Shown: positions 45,587-55,948 of the stretch, piece by piece
How the letters are laid out: every line of letters starts with the position of its first letter
How positions within the stretch are numbered: position 1 is the first letter of the stretch
Origin: Amphiduros pacificus
Lineage: Eukaryota > Annelida > Polychaeta > Phyllodocida > Hesionidae
NCBI GenBank assembly: GCA_949316495.1
Contig: OX439001.1
Location: forward strand, 30,219,386-30,283,385
DNA length: 64,000 nt
Direction of reading: 5' to 3'
Notes under the pieces: model-generated
Databases searched by the model: none
The model's input: the letters and a program-made list of their open reading frames with translations, nothing else
Told to the model about the DNA's origin: nothing
Translations under genes and position numbers: made by a program

Positions 45587-46916
45587 CTTTATTCGGACTC
45601 AAAATCCAATCCTTATAACTAAATACATTATAATAACAAGCAATACAGTTTTACATATAATATAGCACAATACATGAATTTAAATGGGATAAAAAAATGA
45701 ATTCAAAAAATTAAACGATAAAGGCACATTATATTGTTGACAGGTACATAATAGTGATGTCACACTCTTCATTACTTAAAGTTTGAACAAGATATCCTTC
45801 CTTCATTAGAACCATTTCCTTTATCATATTTGTATAGTCATCATAGCGTTCATTTACATTTTCAATCCATGTTGTCTTAAATAACAATTTGATGTCAGCA
45901 AGTGGATTGTTAACCTACTCACTTTTAGAAATACAATATTTAGACATAATGTGTCTAACATTCTGTCCCATGGTAGACCTCCATTCAAATGTCATCTTAT
46001 TTGAAACAAAGTTTAAAATACTGTTGTCTGAGTTTAACAGTGATCTATAAAACTTTACAAATCTAGAAGCTAATGATATTTCTATGGGCTCAGATTCTGC
46101 AACCATAGAGACAATATCTTTATGTGACCCATAAGGAAGTTTCCATATTCTAAGGAGAGCATTACGCCATTGGGTACCAACTTTCTGAACATTATTATGC
46201 CAGATAGGCCACAATTGAGAACCATAGAAAGAATTACAATACTGTTGAAATAACTTATATTTGACACCAGAATGTAGTGAACCAAATTCAGACATGAATC
46301 TGGTAAAACCCTGGTTAAACTTATCAATGCCATCCTGCACTAGTTCATATTTGTTTGTGGAACTGAGTGTATGACCTAAATGAACAGCATTATCTACAAC
46401 AGGCACATTTTTTCCCATTTACAGTAAAAGTAACCTGATCATTGTATTCCCCATACACTAAAAGTTTACTTTTCTTGCCATTAAAAAAATATGTCACGTT
46501 CATGAGCATATTCTTCACACACATCTATCATTTTTCTCAAACCATAAGCTGTAGGTACAAGTAAAATTATATCATCAGCATATCCGATACTCTCACAGAA
46601 TTTTCATCCAATATAACAGCCTATACTCTGTGTCTTCAGTATCTCTAAAAGACCATCCACATAGACACCAAACAGCAAAGGAGACATTATTCCCCCTTGT
46701 CGAACACCATTTGACACATTAAATGAAGGAGAGATGTTATCACTCCAACGTACCTGCAGCTTCTGATTTGTGTACATATTTATTGTAATAAACGTATCAC
46801 AAGTGGACACATACCTTTTTTTATTACTTTCTTGAACAACAGACAATAATTGACTCTGTCAAATGCTTTAGAGGCATCCAATAGTAGGGCATACACTTGG
46901 GTACCATTATTTATAT
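45587..46916 (-). pseudogene. LINE-A, 3' half (RT C-terminal part)
   Basis: The minus strand encodes the second half of a LINE ORF2. It starts in NNGTQVYALLLDASKAFDRV (RT motif with catalytic Asp), then NGVRQGGIMSPLLFG and GYADDIILL (catalytic YADD), and ends in the C-terminal region at 45915-46418 with HLGHTLSS and LLRIWKLPYGSH. The frame shifts several times between 46420 and 46920. The other half is at 55949-59010. The two were one element split by LINE-B, which left TATTTATAT at both breakpoints. Family: jockey/CR1/L2-like group, clade not settled. Confidence 0.9.
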
Positions 46917-47027
46917 GGATTAAAATATACATGAAATAAGTTGTCCTCAGGATCAAAAGTTGGTAATGACAAATATAGGTTTGAGGCCAAATAGGACTGA
47001 AAATGTGTTTTTGTGGACACATTTAGT

Positions 47028-49956
47028 ATGCCAGGTAGCCACAATAGCCATAGGCATAAGCATATCAAGCCAAGGATTACACGTTCTATTTCTAGACAGG
47101 CCTCAGCCATGGCAGCAATGAACCATGACTCTCTGCATTCAGCAGACCAACAACAAGGTAACAGTGCCATTGACACTATAGCAGCTAGATTAGACAGCAT
47201 GAGCAAAGATATGTCAAAACTTGACAAAATTGATAAAATAAGTGTTCCATAGTTTAGGTGCAAACACAGAGAAAGCCCTATCGCCCACAGTTTTCATGTT
47301 AGTGCGCCTTCATGTCAAGATGCCTGTCTAAGATCACACCAAGGTTTCTGACGCTAGGGCTATTATTGATGGAGGATGTCCCAATTTCAAGCCCCGCATC
47401 ACCTGCAAGGTCCCACCTTACGGGTGATCTACTGCGAGTACAAATTAAGGCCATGTATAAGAAGAACAGGATTGGTCCCAAAACAGACCCCTGAGGTACT
47501 CCTGAGGTAATGCCAATAGTAGATGACCTAATATTTTCAATAATGACAGATTGCCTCCTGTCAGATAAGTAAGACCTTATCCAACACAGTGCCTTACCAG
47601 TAACTCTGAACCGGTCGTTTAGCCTGTTTAATAGGATTTCATGGTCAATGGTATCAAAAGCAGCAGAAAGATCCAAAAGAACCAACATGACAGAATCCCT
47701 GTCATCTAGGGCCCTAAGTATATCATTTTGCACCCTAATGAGTGCAGTCGCGGTGCTATGTCCATCCTTATATGCAGACTGGAACTTAGTGGTAAGTCCA
47801 TTCCTTACAAGATGTGGGACTAGTTGAGTAGCAATGGCTCTTTCTGTGAGCTTGGAGATATATGAAAGGTTAGATACTGGGCGGTAGTTAGGCATTATTA
47901 GTTCAAGGCCAATCTAGAGGTGTAATTAATGCCAATTTCATGTTGATAGGCATTTCTGCATTAGTAATGCACAGGTTGATAATCTTAGTGATTATTGGGA
48001 GTAGTATGTCCATGAATTCATGGAGCATCCATGTCGGCATCGGATCAGTACTGCAGGATTTCTTAGCCGCTTTCTTAATCAAGAGTCTAGTGTCAGAAAC
48101 AGTGAGTTGCTTGTAATTTTTTAACTCTGGAAGAGTTCTGTAATCGCCATGTATAGCCTCAGCAGCACACCCATTGTTTACAGTGCCACCTGGTGTATGA
48201 ATCCCCGAGCTCATATTATCAATGCAGGATCTGATTTTCCTGATCTTCTCATGAAAGAATGTGTTGAAGTCCTCCGATAGTTTACCCAGGTCATGATTCA
48301 CAGGAAGGGGGGTTGATTTACTCTTGCATAGTAAATCATCAATTGTCTTAAACAATTTTTTCGGATTGTTTTTATTTTCCTCAATAATATTCAAATAATG
48401 TTCAGACAAGAAGCCCATTGTATCTATTTCTCTGCGTTGCAAAATTCTGCCTGTCTACCTGCAGTCCAGATTTAGTCATTTTCATTCTAGGTTCCTTTTT
48501 AGTGCCCGTTCCTTTTTCAATAAATCATTCATCCACAGCGCTGCCTTCCTAACAGTAATTTGGATACGCTTAGTTGGTGCATGACTGTCCAGTAATTTGG
48601 TTAAGTTTTGGTCGTAATAATCAATTAGTACAGTTAGAGATTTATTTATCCAAGTGTCAATGTTAGAAAACAATAGATGCAGATCTGAGGCAAATTTCAA
48701 CTTATCAATATTTTTGTAATTTCTGCAAAAGATGAATTTCTTCATATTTTTAGGCTTGGTTGCATTTAAAGTTACAACAGCTAATTTGTGATCAGAAACA
48801 TAATCATGAATTTCACATTTATTGATAATTGTGCTACTTTTCAGATTAAAGACTAGATCCAGTGTGTTACCTAGAATATGGGTGGGTTCATTTACCCACT
48901 GGTTCATAGAAAAAAGTGAAGTTTATTGAATTTCTTGACCCTGGCATGTCGGGTTTATTACTAGTGATATTGCCAGTATCAAGTCATCCATATCATATGT
49001 CAGTAAAACAGCTGAAGATGCCTTACATAAGGCCAAATCTACAGAAGCCAAGACTGTAAGTCTTGAATGTGATATCACCTGCCTCCAGAATGAGTTCTCT
49101 AAATTGAGAAATGAAAATAAGATATTGAAGGATCAAATGACCAAAATCGAGGCTCAAGAGAGACATAACATTTAATATTTGACGGAATACTGGAATCTGA
49201 GGGTGAAAAGAGGCATATTTGATAGCTGTGAGAGATAAAATTGGTAACTATTTACATGTCCAAAACAGCAGTAAAATTGTGATTGACTGTTGTCATCGGC
49301 TGGGTCAGCCAACTGGCAGAAAACCAAGGAGTGTCATATTTAGGGTACATTATTATGCTGATAGAGAGAAAATTTGGGCTGCCAGGACAAACCTTAAAGA
49401 GTCCCCATACTGGCTGTCTGAGGATTACCCAATAGAGATAAGGAAGAGACGTGAGATACTCAACCCAATCAGGAGAAAAGCTGCTAGTGAGAATATGAAA
49501 GCTTTCCTATCTTATGATCGTTTGATTATTGATGGTAAAGCATATACTGTAAATACACTTAATGAGCTGCCACCTCATCTCACACCTGCAGAAGCTGCTA
49601 CTTGCAGATCTGAAACCCATACAGGCTTTTTCAACAAACCATCCCCTTTATCAAATTTCCACCCAAGCACCCTCAAAGATAGTGATGGAACTGTTTACTC
49701 AAATAATGAGCAATATTTCACACACAAGAAAGCATTATTCCATGGTGACCATGAACGTGCCAGAGAGATCCTACAGACTGATGATCCTGCCAGATGTAAG
49801 TTTCTAGGAAATCAGGTCAAAACCACTGACAAAAAGATATGGGAAGAACAAAGTTTGGAAATTATGTATAATGGCTGTTTTGAGAAATTTTCTCAGAATC
49901 CTCATCTACAAGACTTTCTCAATACTACTACTGGTTTGAAAACAACTCCTTTATGA
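47028..49956 (+). pseudogene. LINE-B ORF1: coiled coil, RRM, NADAR domain
   Basis: From ATG 47028 comes a basic start (SHNSHRHKHIKPRITRS) and the beginning of a coiled coil (DTIAARLDSMSKDMSKLDKI). LINE-C interrupts it; it resumes near 48965 with SKTAEDALHKAKSTEAK and NEFSKLRNENKILKDQMTKI. An L1-like RRM region follows (FDGILESEGEK, then HRLGQPTGRKPRSVIFRVHY), with frameshifts near 49170 and 49215. After AEAATCRSETHTGFF, 49615-49930 encodes a NADAR/YbiA-like domain: PLSNFHPS, YSNNEQYFTHKKAL, AREIL, PARCKFLG, W, then KFSQNPHLQDFL. The C-terminal WGxG part of NADAR is missing. NADAR proteins act on ADP-ribosylated substrates. ORF1 in related LINEs binds RNA. The stop overlaps the ORF2 ATG. Confidence 0.8.
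47243..48945 (-). pseudogene. LINE-C fragment inside LINE-B ORF1
   Basis: Minus-strand LINE ORF2 pieces in order: endonuclease end (NQWVNEPTHILGNTLDLVFN and SDHKLAVVT), linker, then RT at 47299-47895 with NYRPVSNLSYISKLTE, LLDLSAAFDTIDHEILLNRL, GVPQGSVLGPILF. The YADD segment is absent by internal deletion, and the frame jumps to SVRNLGVILDRHLDM. The last readable part is TVGDRAFSVFAPKLWN near 47250. It is truncated at both ends, has no tail and no clear duplication, so it may be a recombination or deletion remnant. Jockey/CR1-like by motif. Confidence 0.85.
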
Positions 49957-50123
49957 ATATTATTGAAACTGATTCAGATGTAGATGATGAAATTCAAATT
50001 ATAAAACATTCACCTTATTATGATTATGACATGTTAGCTTCATTACTGAAAGACAAAACTAACGTTTTTATCATATTCAGTACTAATATACAATCGATTA
50101 GAGCAAAATTCACAGAATTTCAA

Positions 50124-50710
50124 GGGAAACTTTCACTTCTCTGATACATTTTGTAGTTTGGAAGAGAACTATAACGCACATTGATCTGTGGGCTCTGTTA
50201 TTATGACCGCTCAAGGGAAACATGATTTTTTGGAGAAAAGTAGCTCTTTAAATGCACATGCTGAAAAAAAAAAGAATGACGTCATCGTGGGGCAATTACC
50301 TACTTACATAAATAATTAGTAAACAAACAACAATGCAGCCAAAATACTGGTGTCACGATTTTTGGTCTTAAAATGGACGCATTATAGAATTATGAAAAAT
50401 GTGTTATTTTGGTGTAAAAACCATGTCAATCGGACTAGTATTAACAAAGTTATGACTAAATTTATGAAAATTGAAGATCATTGCAGCTCGAGTTGCACGT
50501 GCATTAAATCCCGCACGATGACGTCATTGCCACTAATTGCAATTAATGATCATATTCTATAGGGGTTGCAAGATTAGTTTTATATGTGGGTTTGTGTTTC
50601 CATGGTTACTGATATCTTTTTGGGGTTTAAATTTCAATGTCTTTACGCATATATGATCATTTAATCATGTAATTTCTAAAATTTATTTTACTAGAAAGTA
50701 TCTCTTTAAG
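50124..50710 (+). mobile_element. Family B MITE-like insert in LINE-B ORF2
   Basis: 587 bp between FTEFQ and FIETLREIGF of the endonuclease. Ends GGGAAACTTTCACTTCTC and, reversed, CTTAAAGAGATACTTTC are loosely inverted. The left part matches 18300-18490 and the right part 35400-35718. Target duplication cannot be resolved. No transposase. Confidence 0.75.
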
Positions 50711-52341
50711 ATTTTTATAGAGACACTCAGGGAAATAGGGTTTGAGTTTTCTGGAATCTGTATTCAAGAAACCTGGCTGTCTGAAAATGATGATACTTCA
50801 AGTCTTAAATTAAATAATTATGAACTTATTCACCAAGGTTATTCATGCACATCTAAGGGTGGTCTTATCATATATTTACATAAAAAATTTAATTATACTA
50901 AAAAAGTAGAGCTAACTTAATATGAAAATTGGGAGGGACAAGTCATTCACGTTAAGAAAGGGGATAGTCTCACAAAACCTATTATCATTGATGATATTTA
51001 TAGACCTCCTCAGGAACTAGTTGAAAATTACAGTGAGTTAGTAAATGAATTTAAACCCGTAATATCATATCTGGGTCCAAGAACTAATGAGATTATACTA
51101 ACAGGAGATTTTAATATAGACCTTCTTAAAGTAAATGATAAAGCTCACATTGCTGAATATTTTGATATGTTGACAAATGAAAGTTTTTTTCCAAAAATTA
51201 CATTACCCACAAGGTTTTCAAATAAACATGGGACTCTGATTGACAATTTCTTCTGTAAATTATCAACTGATTCCTTGAATACTACATCTGGTATATCACT
51301 GAAGAAATTCTCAGATCATCAACCTATTATTACAATTCTACACAATATTTATCTTAGAGATCCACCGATGAAATATATCACTATTACCAAAAATGATTCA
51401 GGATCTGATAACAGATTTATAATGGACATTGCTACCCTGTGAGATAACACATATATTAATAAACATATGCTAACCAGAAAAGTAAAATTTAAAAAGTCTA
51501 AACATAAGAAATCCCCATGGGTCACCTTTGGAATAATTAAATCTATAAACTTTAGAGATAACTTATACCAAAAAACTTCAGTTGACTTATTCTGAGTCAC
51601 CTAGTTACCAAACATTAAAACACAACCTAAAAGTATATAATAAGATTCTTAAAAAAAGTCTAAGTTTGGCTGAAATGTGGTATTAAAAGTACCTGGAATG
51701 TTATAAATAATATCTTGGACAGAACTAAAAAGAAGAAAACTTTCCAAAGTATTTTTAAAGATGGTGAAAAGATTATAACTGACAAGATAGAGATTGCCAA
51801 CAAATTTAATACTTTTTATGCTGAAATAAAAGCTTTAAAAACTATCTGACCATAAAACATAATCTGCAGTTTGAATTTGATCATGTTAATGTACAGGCTG
51901 TCAGAGAAATAATAGAGGCATTAAAAACAAAAACTAGTTTTGGTTGGGATGGTATCTCAACTAAATTATTAAAATCCATAAATGACCCACTATTAAAACC
52001 ATTATCAGTAATCAGAAACCAGATGTTGAAAACCGGTATATTTCCAGACAAATTAAAATTAGCTAAAGTTTGTCCTGCATCTAAAAAGGATGACGAAACC
52101 TTATTTACAAATTATAGACCTATATCACTACTTCCATCTATTTCCAAAATATTTGAAAAGGTAATATTCAAACAACTGTATCATTTCATTAATCTTTTCA
52201 TAATTTATATAAATGATATTGCTCAATCAAGTGAACCCCTAGACTTTATAGTTTATGCTGATGACACAACATTAGCAGGAACATTACAAATCATTTCAAG
52301 AAATTCCCCACAGTCTGATATAAGTACGGCTGTTAATGATG

Positions 52342-52545
52342 AACTATGTAAAATTAGTGACTGGCTTAAATTAAATAAATTATCATTAAATGTGTCTAAA
52401 ACTAAATACATTATCTTCCATACACCACAGTGAAAAATTGTTGATCTATGTAAAATTAGTGACTGGCTTAAATTAAATAAATTATCATTAAATGTGTCTA
52501 AAACTAAATACATTATCTTCAATACACCACAGCGAAAAATTGTTG
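52342..52545 (+). repeat. 102-bp tandem duplication in LINE-B RT
   Basis: Two consecutive copies of a block with TGTAAAATTAGTGACTGGC and AACTAAATACATTATCTTC. The first copy ends in a stop. The few differences indicate duplication after insertion. Confidence 0.9.
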
Positions 52546-52869
52546 ATCTAGATCTGAAAATTGATGGTTTCCCAATTGATCGAGTAAAATTTTTTAATTT
52601 CCTTGGAATCACATTAAAGGGGGAGTTTGCTAATAATTGGGTTGTACCCCAAACCATGTGTTTTTTTGTCATAAAATTATTCATTTGGTTGCCAGTAGTC
52701 ATCTCACAAATTTCAAGTGTATCTTGTAAACGTTGTGATGATCAAATTTCACTTCAAAGTTTGGATCATGACATATCTCCGAAGTCAGTCCGGAATTTTA
52801 TTACCCCCTGTCACGTGGAGTGGTGACGTAGAGAGTGTAACATTTTGGGAAAACCCCTAGCCCAGCATC

Positions 52870-53073
52870 ATGGAGTCGGAGGGAGATTTTACAGATAGTG
52901 ATTGTTCAACAAGTGTTTCTGACATAATAGAGGTCCAAAGTTTATGTGGATCATCTGAGGATGAAACAAGTGGGTCTGAGCCACCTTCTGGTAGCTTTAT
53001 TGAGCAGGGTAAAGTTCAGGGATGGCAATTTGACCCCCCACAACAAACAAGACTCGTAGCCTGCAAACTGTGA
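52870..53073 (+). CDS. Small acidic ORF in TTAA transposon
   Basis: 67 codons from ATG in the context CATCATGG. The product is Ser/Asp/Glu-rich (EGDFTDSDCSTSV, GSSEDETSGSEPPSG) and ends with VQGWQFDPPQQTRLVACKL. It might be the first exon or leftover N-terminus of a longer transposon protein. Acidic N-termini occur in piggyBac transposases, and the form acidic tail plus WQFDPP recalls P2X7-like cytosolic domains of invertebrates; both comparisons are weak. No further domain is seen downstream. Confidence 0.35.
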   Translation: MESEGDFTDSDCSTSVSDIIEVQSLCGSSEDETSGSEPPSGSFIEQGKVQGWQFDPPQQTRLVACKL

Positions 53074-53403
53074 TTGAGAAGAGTCTGACAGTGGGGATGA
53101 TCTTCAACAAATCAAAATAGTATATGTTATGATAGCAGATAGTATGTTATGACACAACATATCACACTGTGCCAATTAACAATTATGAAAACAAAATACG
53201 AACCTTGGCCATGCGATTTAACTTATCTTATTTTTCAGTCATTTGTATGGACCACAAAGTATATACTCAAAGTTTAAAATCTTGAAAAGACTTGCATATC
53301 ACAAAGATGTTCATATAAAATAAGAGTTAAAAGAGGTTTTAAAATTAAGGACCATTTTCTTTAAATTTGACAATATTTTGGTAAATGTTTTCCTGGGGAC
53401 AAC

Positions 53404-54080
53404 CATAGAGAAAATATAGATAGAGGAACATCCAAACATACTTCAAAGGTACAGGGTGCGTTGCTCACAACTGCTGTGAAAACAATTTGACATCTGATTT
53501 GCATGGGCACTAATTGCTCTTAATTGGCTAACAGGCAAGCTCCCTCTGGGTTGCTGGCAGCTTTATGACCTACATAAGCATAAACTGGCCATCCCATTGG
53601 TCAATCAGTCAAATGCCTGTCAGAAACTGAACCAAGAGCCATAGGAAGGTGCAACTTTGCACTCAATTTTGACCTTCCCGCCACTATCCGCCATCAATGT
53701 AATTCATATGACTTTAAAGTACATGTTTTGAACTTTCTCATCATTGTTTTGATATTTTCAGCATTTATCAGCAGAATACATTATAACAGGTTATCTGTCT
53801 GCAGTCTTGTGATGACTTTTGGGCAACAGATTTGGTTAAACTCATCGTAGAAAGATGAAACCAAGTACTACTTTCTCAGAAAACAACAACACATGCACAA
53901 GAAATAGTCTTGATAGTCTGACACTCATTTATAAGCATGTAATTGCATAAAATGGTCTTGAGGGCCAGCAATGATTTCTACCAATTAAGAAAACAAATAT
54001 AGCAAACTTGGCAACGCACGTATAGTACAAAGGAGGTAACACCACACTGCTAGCTAGGCTGCTTTTATATTTTCTCTATG
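53404..54080. mobile_element. 677-bp MITE with 7-bp duplication
   Basis: Perfect 15-bp inverted ends CATAGAGAAAATATA, flanked by GGACAAC at 53397-53403 and 54081-54087. A second, interior inverted pair with TGCGTTGC/GCAACGCA lies near 53457 and 54010. It is non-coding and nested in the TTAA transposon. Superfamily unknown; 7-bp duplications are uncommon. Confidence 0.88.
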
Positions 54081-54253
54081 GGACAACACATTGAATCACT
54101 GAGGTATCTACATTCACCTCTCATTTCAGCACCCTGACCTCGTATGCTAGTGTTTCTGACACTGCCACTTGATCATGGCATCAGTAGTGGAGACTTGTCT
54201 AGAACTTCTTTCCTCTGTTTTGTGGATTGTGAAATGACCTCTGTTCAGCTAAT

Positions 54254-54284
54254 CATAGAGAAAATATCTTATACTTTCTCTATG
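54254..54284. mobile_element. 31-bp palindromic mini-element, 7-bp duplication
   Basis: Starts CATAGAGAAAATATC and ends ACTTTCTCTATG, i.e. little more than the two ends of the 677-bp element joined. It is flanked by AGCTAAT at 54247-54253 and 54285-54291. Same terminal sequence and same duplication length as 53404-54080 but a different target, so it looks like an independent insertion of a minimal derivative, or an end-to-end remnant after internal loss. Confidence 0.8.
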
Positions 54285-55474
54285 AGCTAATCTAATTGTG
54301 ATGTGGTCTAATAAGAATTACAGTTCATTTTAGCCTAGGGAACATCTGGTAGTCATTGTTTCAGGCCCAACTGTTACCATATTCTGACTCAAGAACAAAA
54401 TGTTCTCTTCATAGATAACCCTGGTTGTGTTTCAAACCTGCGTATTTTGTGTATTTCAAACTTTTGTTGCCACAATTTTTGGGGAATTGAAAACATTGAT
54501 CCCTTGTCAATTACTTTTGTCGCAAATATTTATGACACACAATTCCCCTGACAATGAGAGCAGCTTATTTTGAGTACATGTTGAGGGGCCAGCTTCACCC
54601 ACCATTGTGAGACCCAGTTTCCCGGGATAAGGAGTTACACCCGTGACGTATAATCTCCGAAGTTTTATTACCCTCCCGAACCCGACCTTTCTTTCCAGGA
54701 CAGCCTGCTGCCACAACAAAGATCCACTTTGTTAATAAACAGTTGGCCAGATTAATGTAGGATGTGTGTGATATGATATCTTATTACCATATATTTCATT
54801 ACATGTTAAAAAAAAATAAGGTTAGATTATTAGGAACTCCCCCTTTAAATGAAAATTTGACCTTGAGTGATCATATCAATAAAATATCTAATAAAATATC
54901 ACGAAACATAGGAATTCTAAAAAACCTGAAAAATCTCTTGCCAGAAAAAGCAAAGCTACTAACTTACAACTCTTTAATATTGTCTCACTTAAATTTTGGA
55001 ATACTTTTGTGGGGTCACAAGTGTGAACGTGTATTAAAACTTCAAAAGAAGGCAGTTAGAATTGTTAAGAATAAAAAATTTAAGGCCCATACTGAACCTA
55101 TTTTTAAGAAGTTGGCTCTACTATGAATTGATGATATATTAAAACTGCAAGAACTTAAATTCTTTTACAAATTTCGAAATAATTCATTACCTTCTTATTT
55201 ACAAAATATCTCTTTGCCTCATATAAATCATATTCATTATAATACCAGAGGTCATGGTGAAATGAGGTATCCATTAATCAAACATGAGTATGCACAAAAA
55301 CATATTGGATATAGTATACCTGAGACAGTCAACCAGACTCCTACTTGTATATTAGATAAAATTGTAACTCACAGCTTACAGGGTTTCTCTAAATATATCA
55401 AAACCTTCTTTATTAATTCTTACCAGGAAAAATGTACTATTGATAATTGTTATGTCTGTTCGATTAATAATTAA

Positions 55475-55948
55475 AATGTACTCTTGAATTTATTTAATTT
55501 TTGTTTTCATAAACCTTTCATGTTATGCATATGAAAGCAACGTTGTTATATATCTACTTTTAGATTCAAACACAATGTATTCATGATGATACATAATTGT
55601 AAATGATTGCTTTACTTTTGTATAATGCTATAGATGTATTATAACTCTAGAATTTTTCACACTATGTATTATATAGGTTCTGTATTGAATAATATTAAGC
55701 TACCAAATAGAACATATATACTCTCTTAGTGAACTACATGACTGACTATTAGATATAGATGACCAAATTGCTATACTACATGTATTTTTCCTTTTTCCCA
55801 AAGGGTGGCCCTGTGATAGCGGTGGGATAGCCAAACCCGCCTTAACATGGTCTCCCTAGCCTATATATTAACATATATATCCATAAATATATCATATTGT
55901 ATTTGTTTGTAGGCTGAATAAATGTATTTGAGTCTTGAGTCTTTAGTC
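55475..55948 (+). other. LINE-B 3' UTR
   Basis: A/T-rich region, then a GC block with AAGGGTGGCCCTGTGATAGC that can form a local stem, ending TTTGAGTCTTGAGTCTTTAG. Tandem TTGAGTC copies at the end are the expected short repeats of L2/CR1-type LINE tails. Confidence 0.7.

Larger units (their letters stand above)
52618..54844 (+). mobile_element. 2.2-kb TTAA-flanked DNA transposon
   Basis: Inverted ends AGGGGGAGTTTGCTAATAAT and (reversed) AGGGGGAGTTCCTAATAAT, flanked by TTAA at 52614-52617 and 54845-54848. Deleting it with one TTAA restores the LINE-B reading ITLNENLTLSDH, which fixes both ends exactly. TTAA duplication points to piggyBac or Kolobok. It carries a 67-codon acidic frame (52870-53073) but no recognisable transposase, and hosts the two 7-bp-duplication elements at 53404 and 54254. 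Confidence 0.9.
49953..55474 (+). pseudogene. LINE-B ORF2: endonuclease and reverse transcriptase
   Basis: ATG 49953 overlaps the ORF1 stop. The APE endonuclease shows NIQSIRAKFTEFQ, then (after the family B insert) GICIQETWLS, ILTGDFNIDLL and SDHQPIIT. RT shows KTSFGWDGIST, YRPISLLPSISKIFEKV, then a deletion removing the AFD and PQG motifs, then FIVYADDTTL (about 52250). A 102-bp tandem duplication (52342-52545) repeats DWLKLNKLSLNVSKTKYIIF. The thumb reads FLGITL, is split by the TTAA transposon, and resumes NENLTLSDHINKIS, FGILLWG. The C-terminus ends near 55474. It is dead through stops and the deletion. It belongs to the jockey/CR1/L2 group; the clade is not settled. Confidence 0.88.
46917..55948 (+). 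mobile_element. LINE-B, plus-strand LINE with NADAR-type ORF1
   Basis: A LINE inserted in LINE-A with the 9-bp duplication TATTTATAT (46908-46916 and 55949-55957). About 4.5 kb belongs to LINE-B itself; the rest is nested: LINE-C (47243-48945), a family B repeat (50124-50710) and a TTAA transposon (52618-54844). It has a short 5' UTR, ORF1 (47028-49956), ORF2 (49953-55474) and a 3' UTR that ends in repeated TTGAGTC. Near-complete length, but broken by frameshifts, an internal RT deletion and the insertions. Confidence 0.9.
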
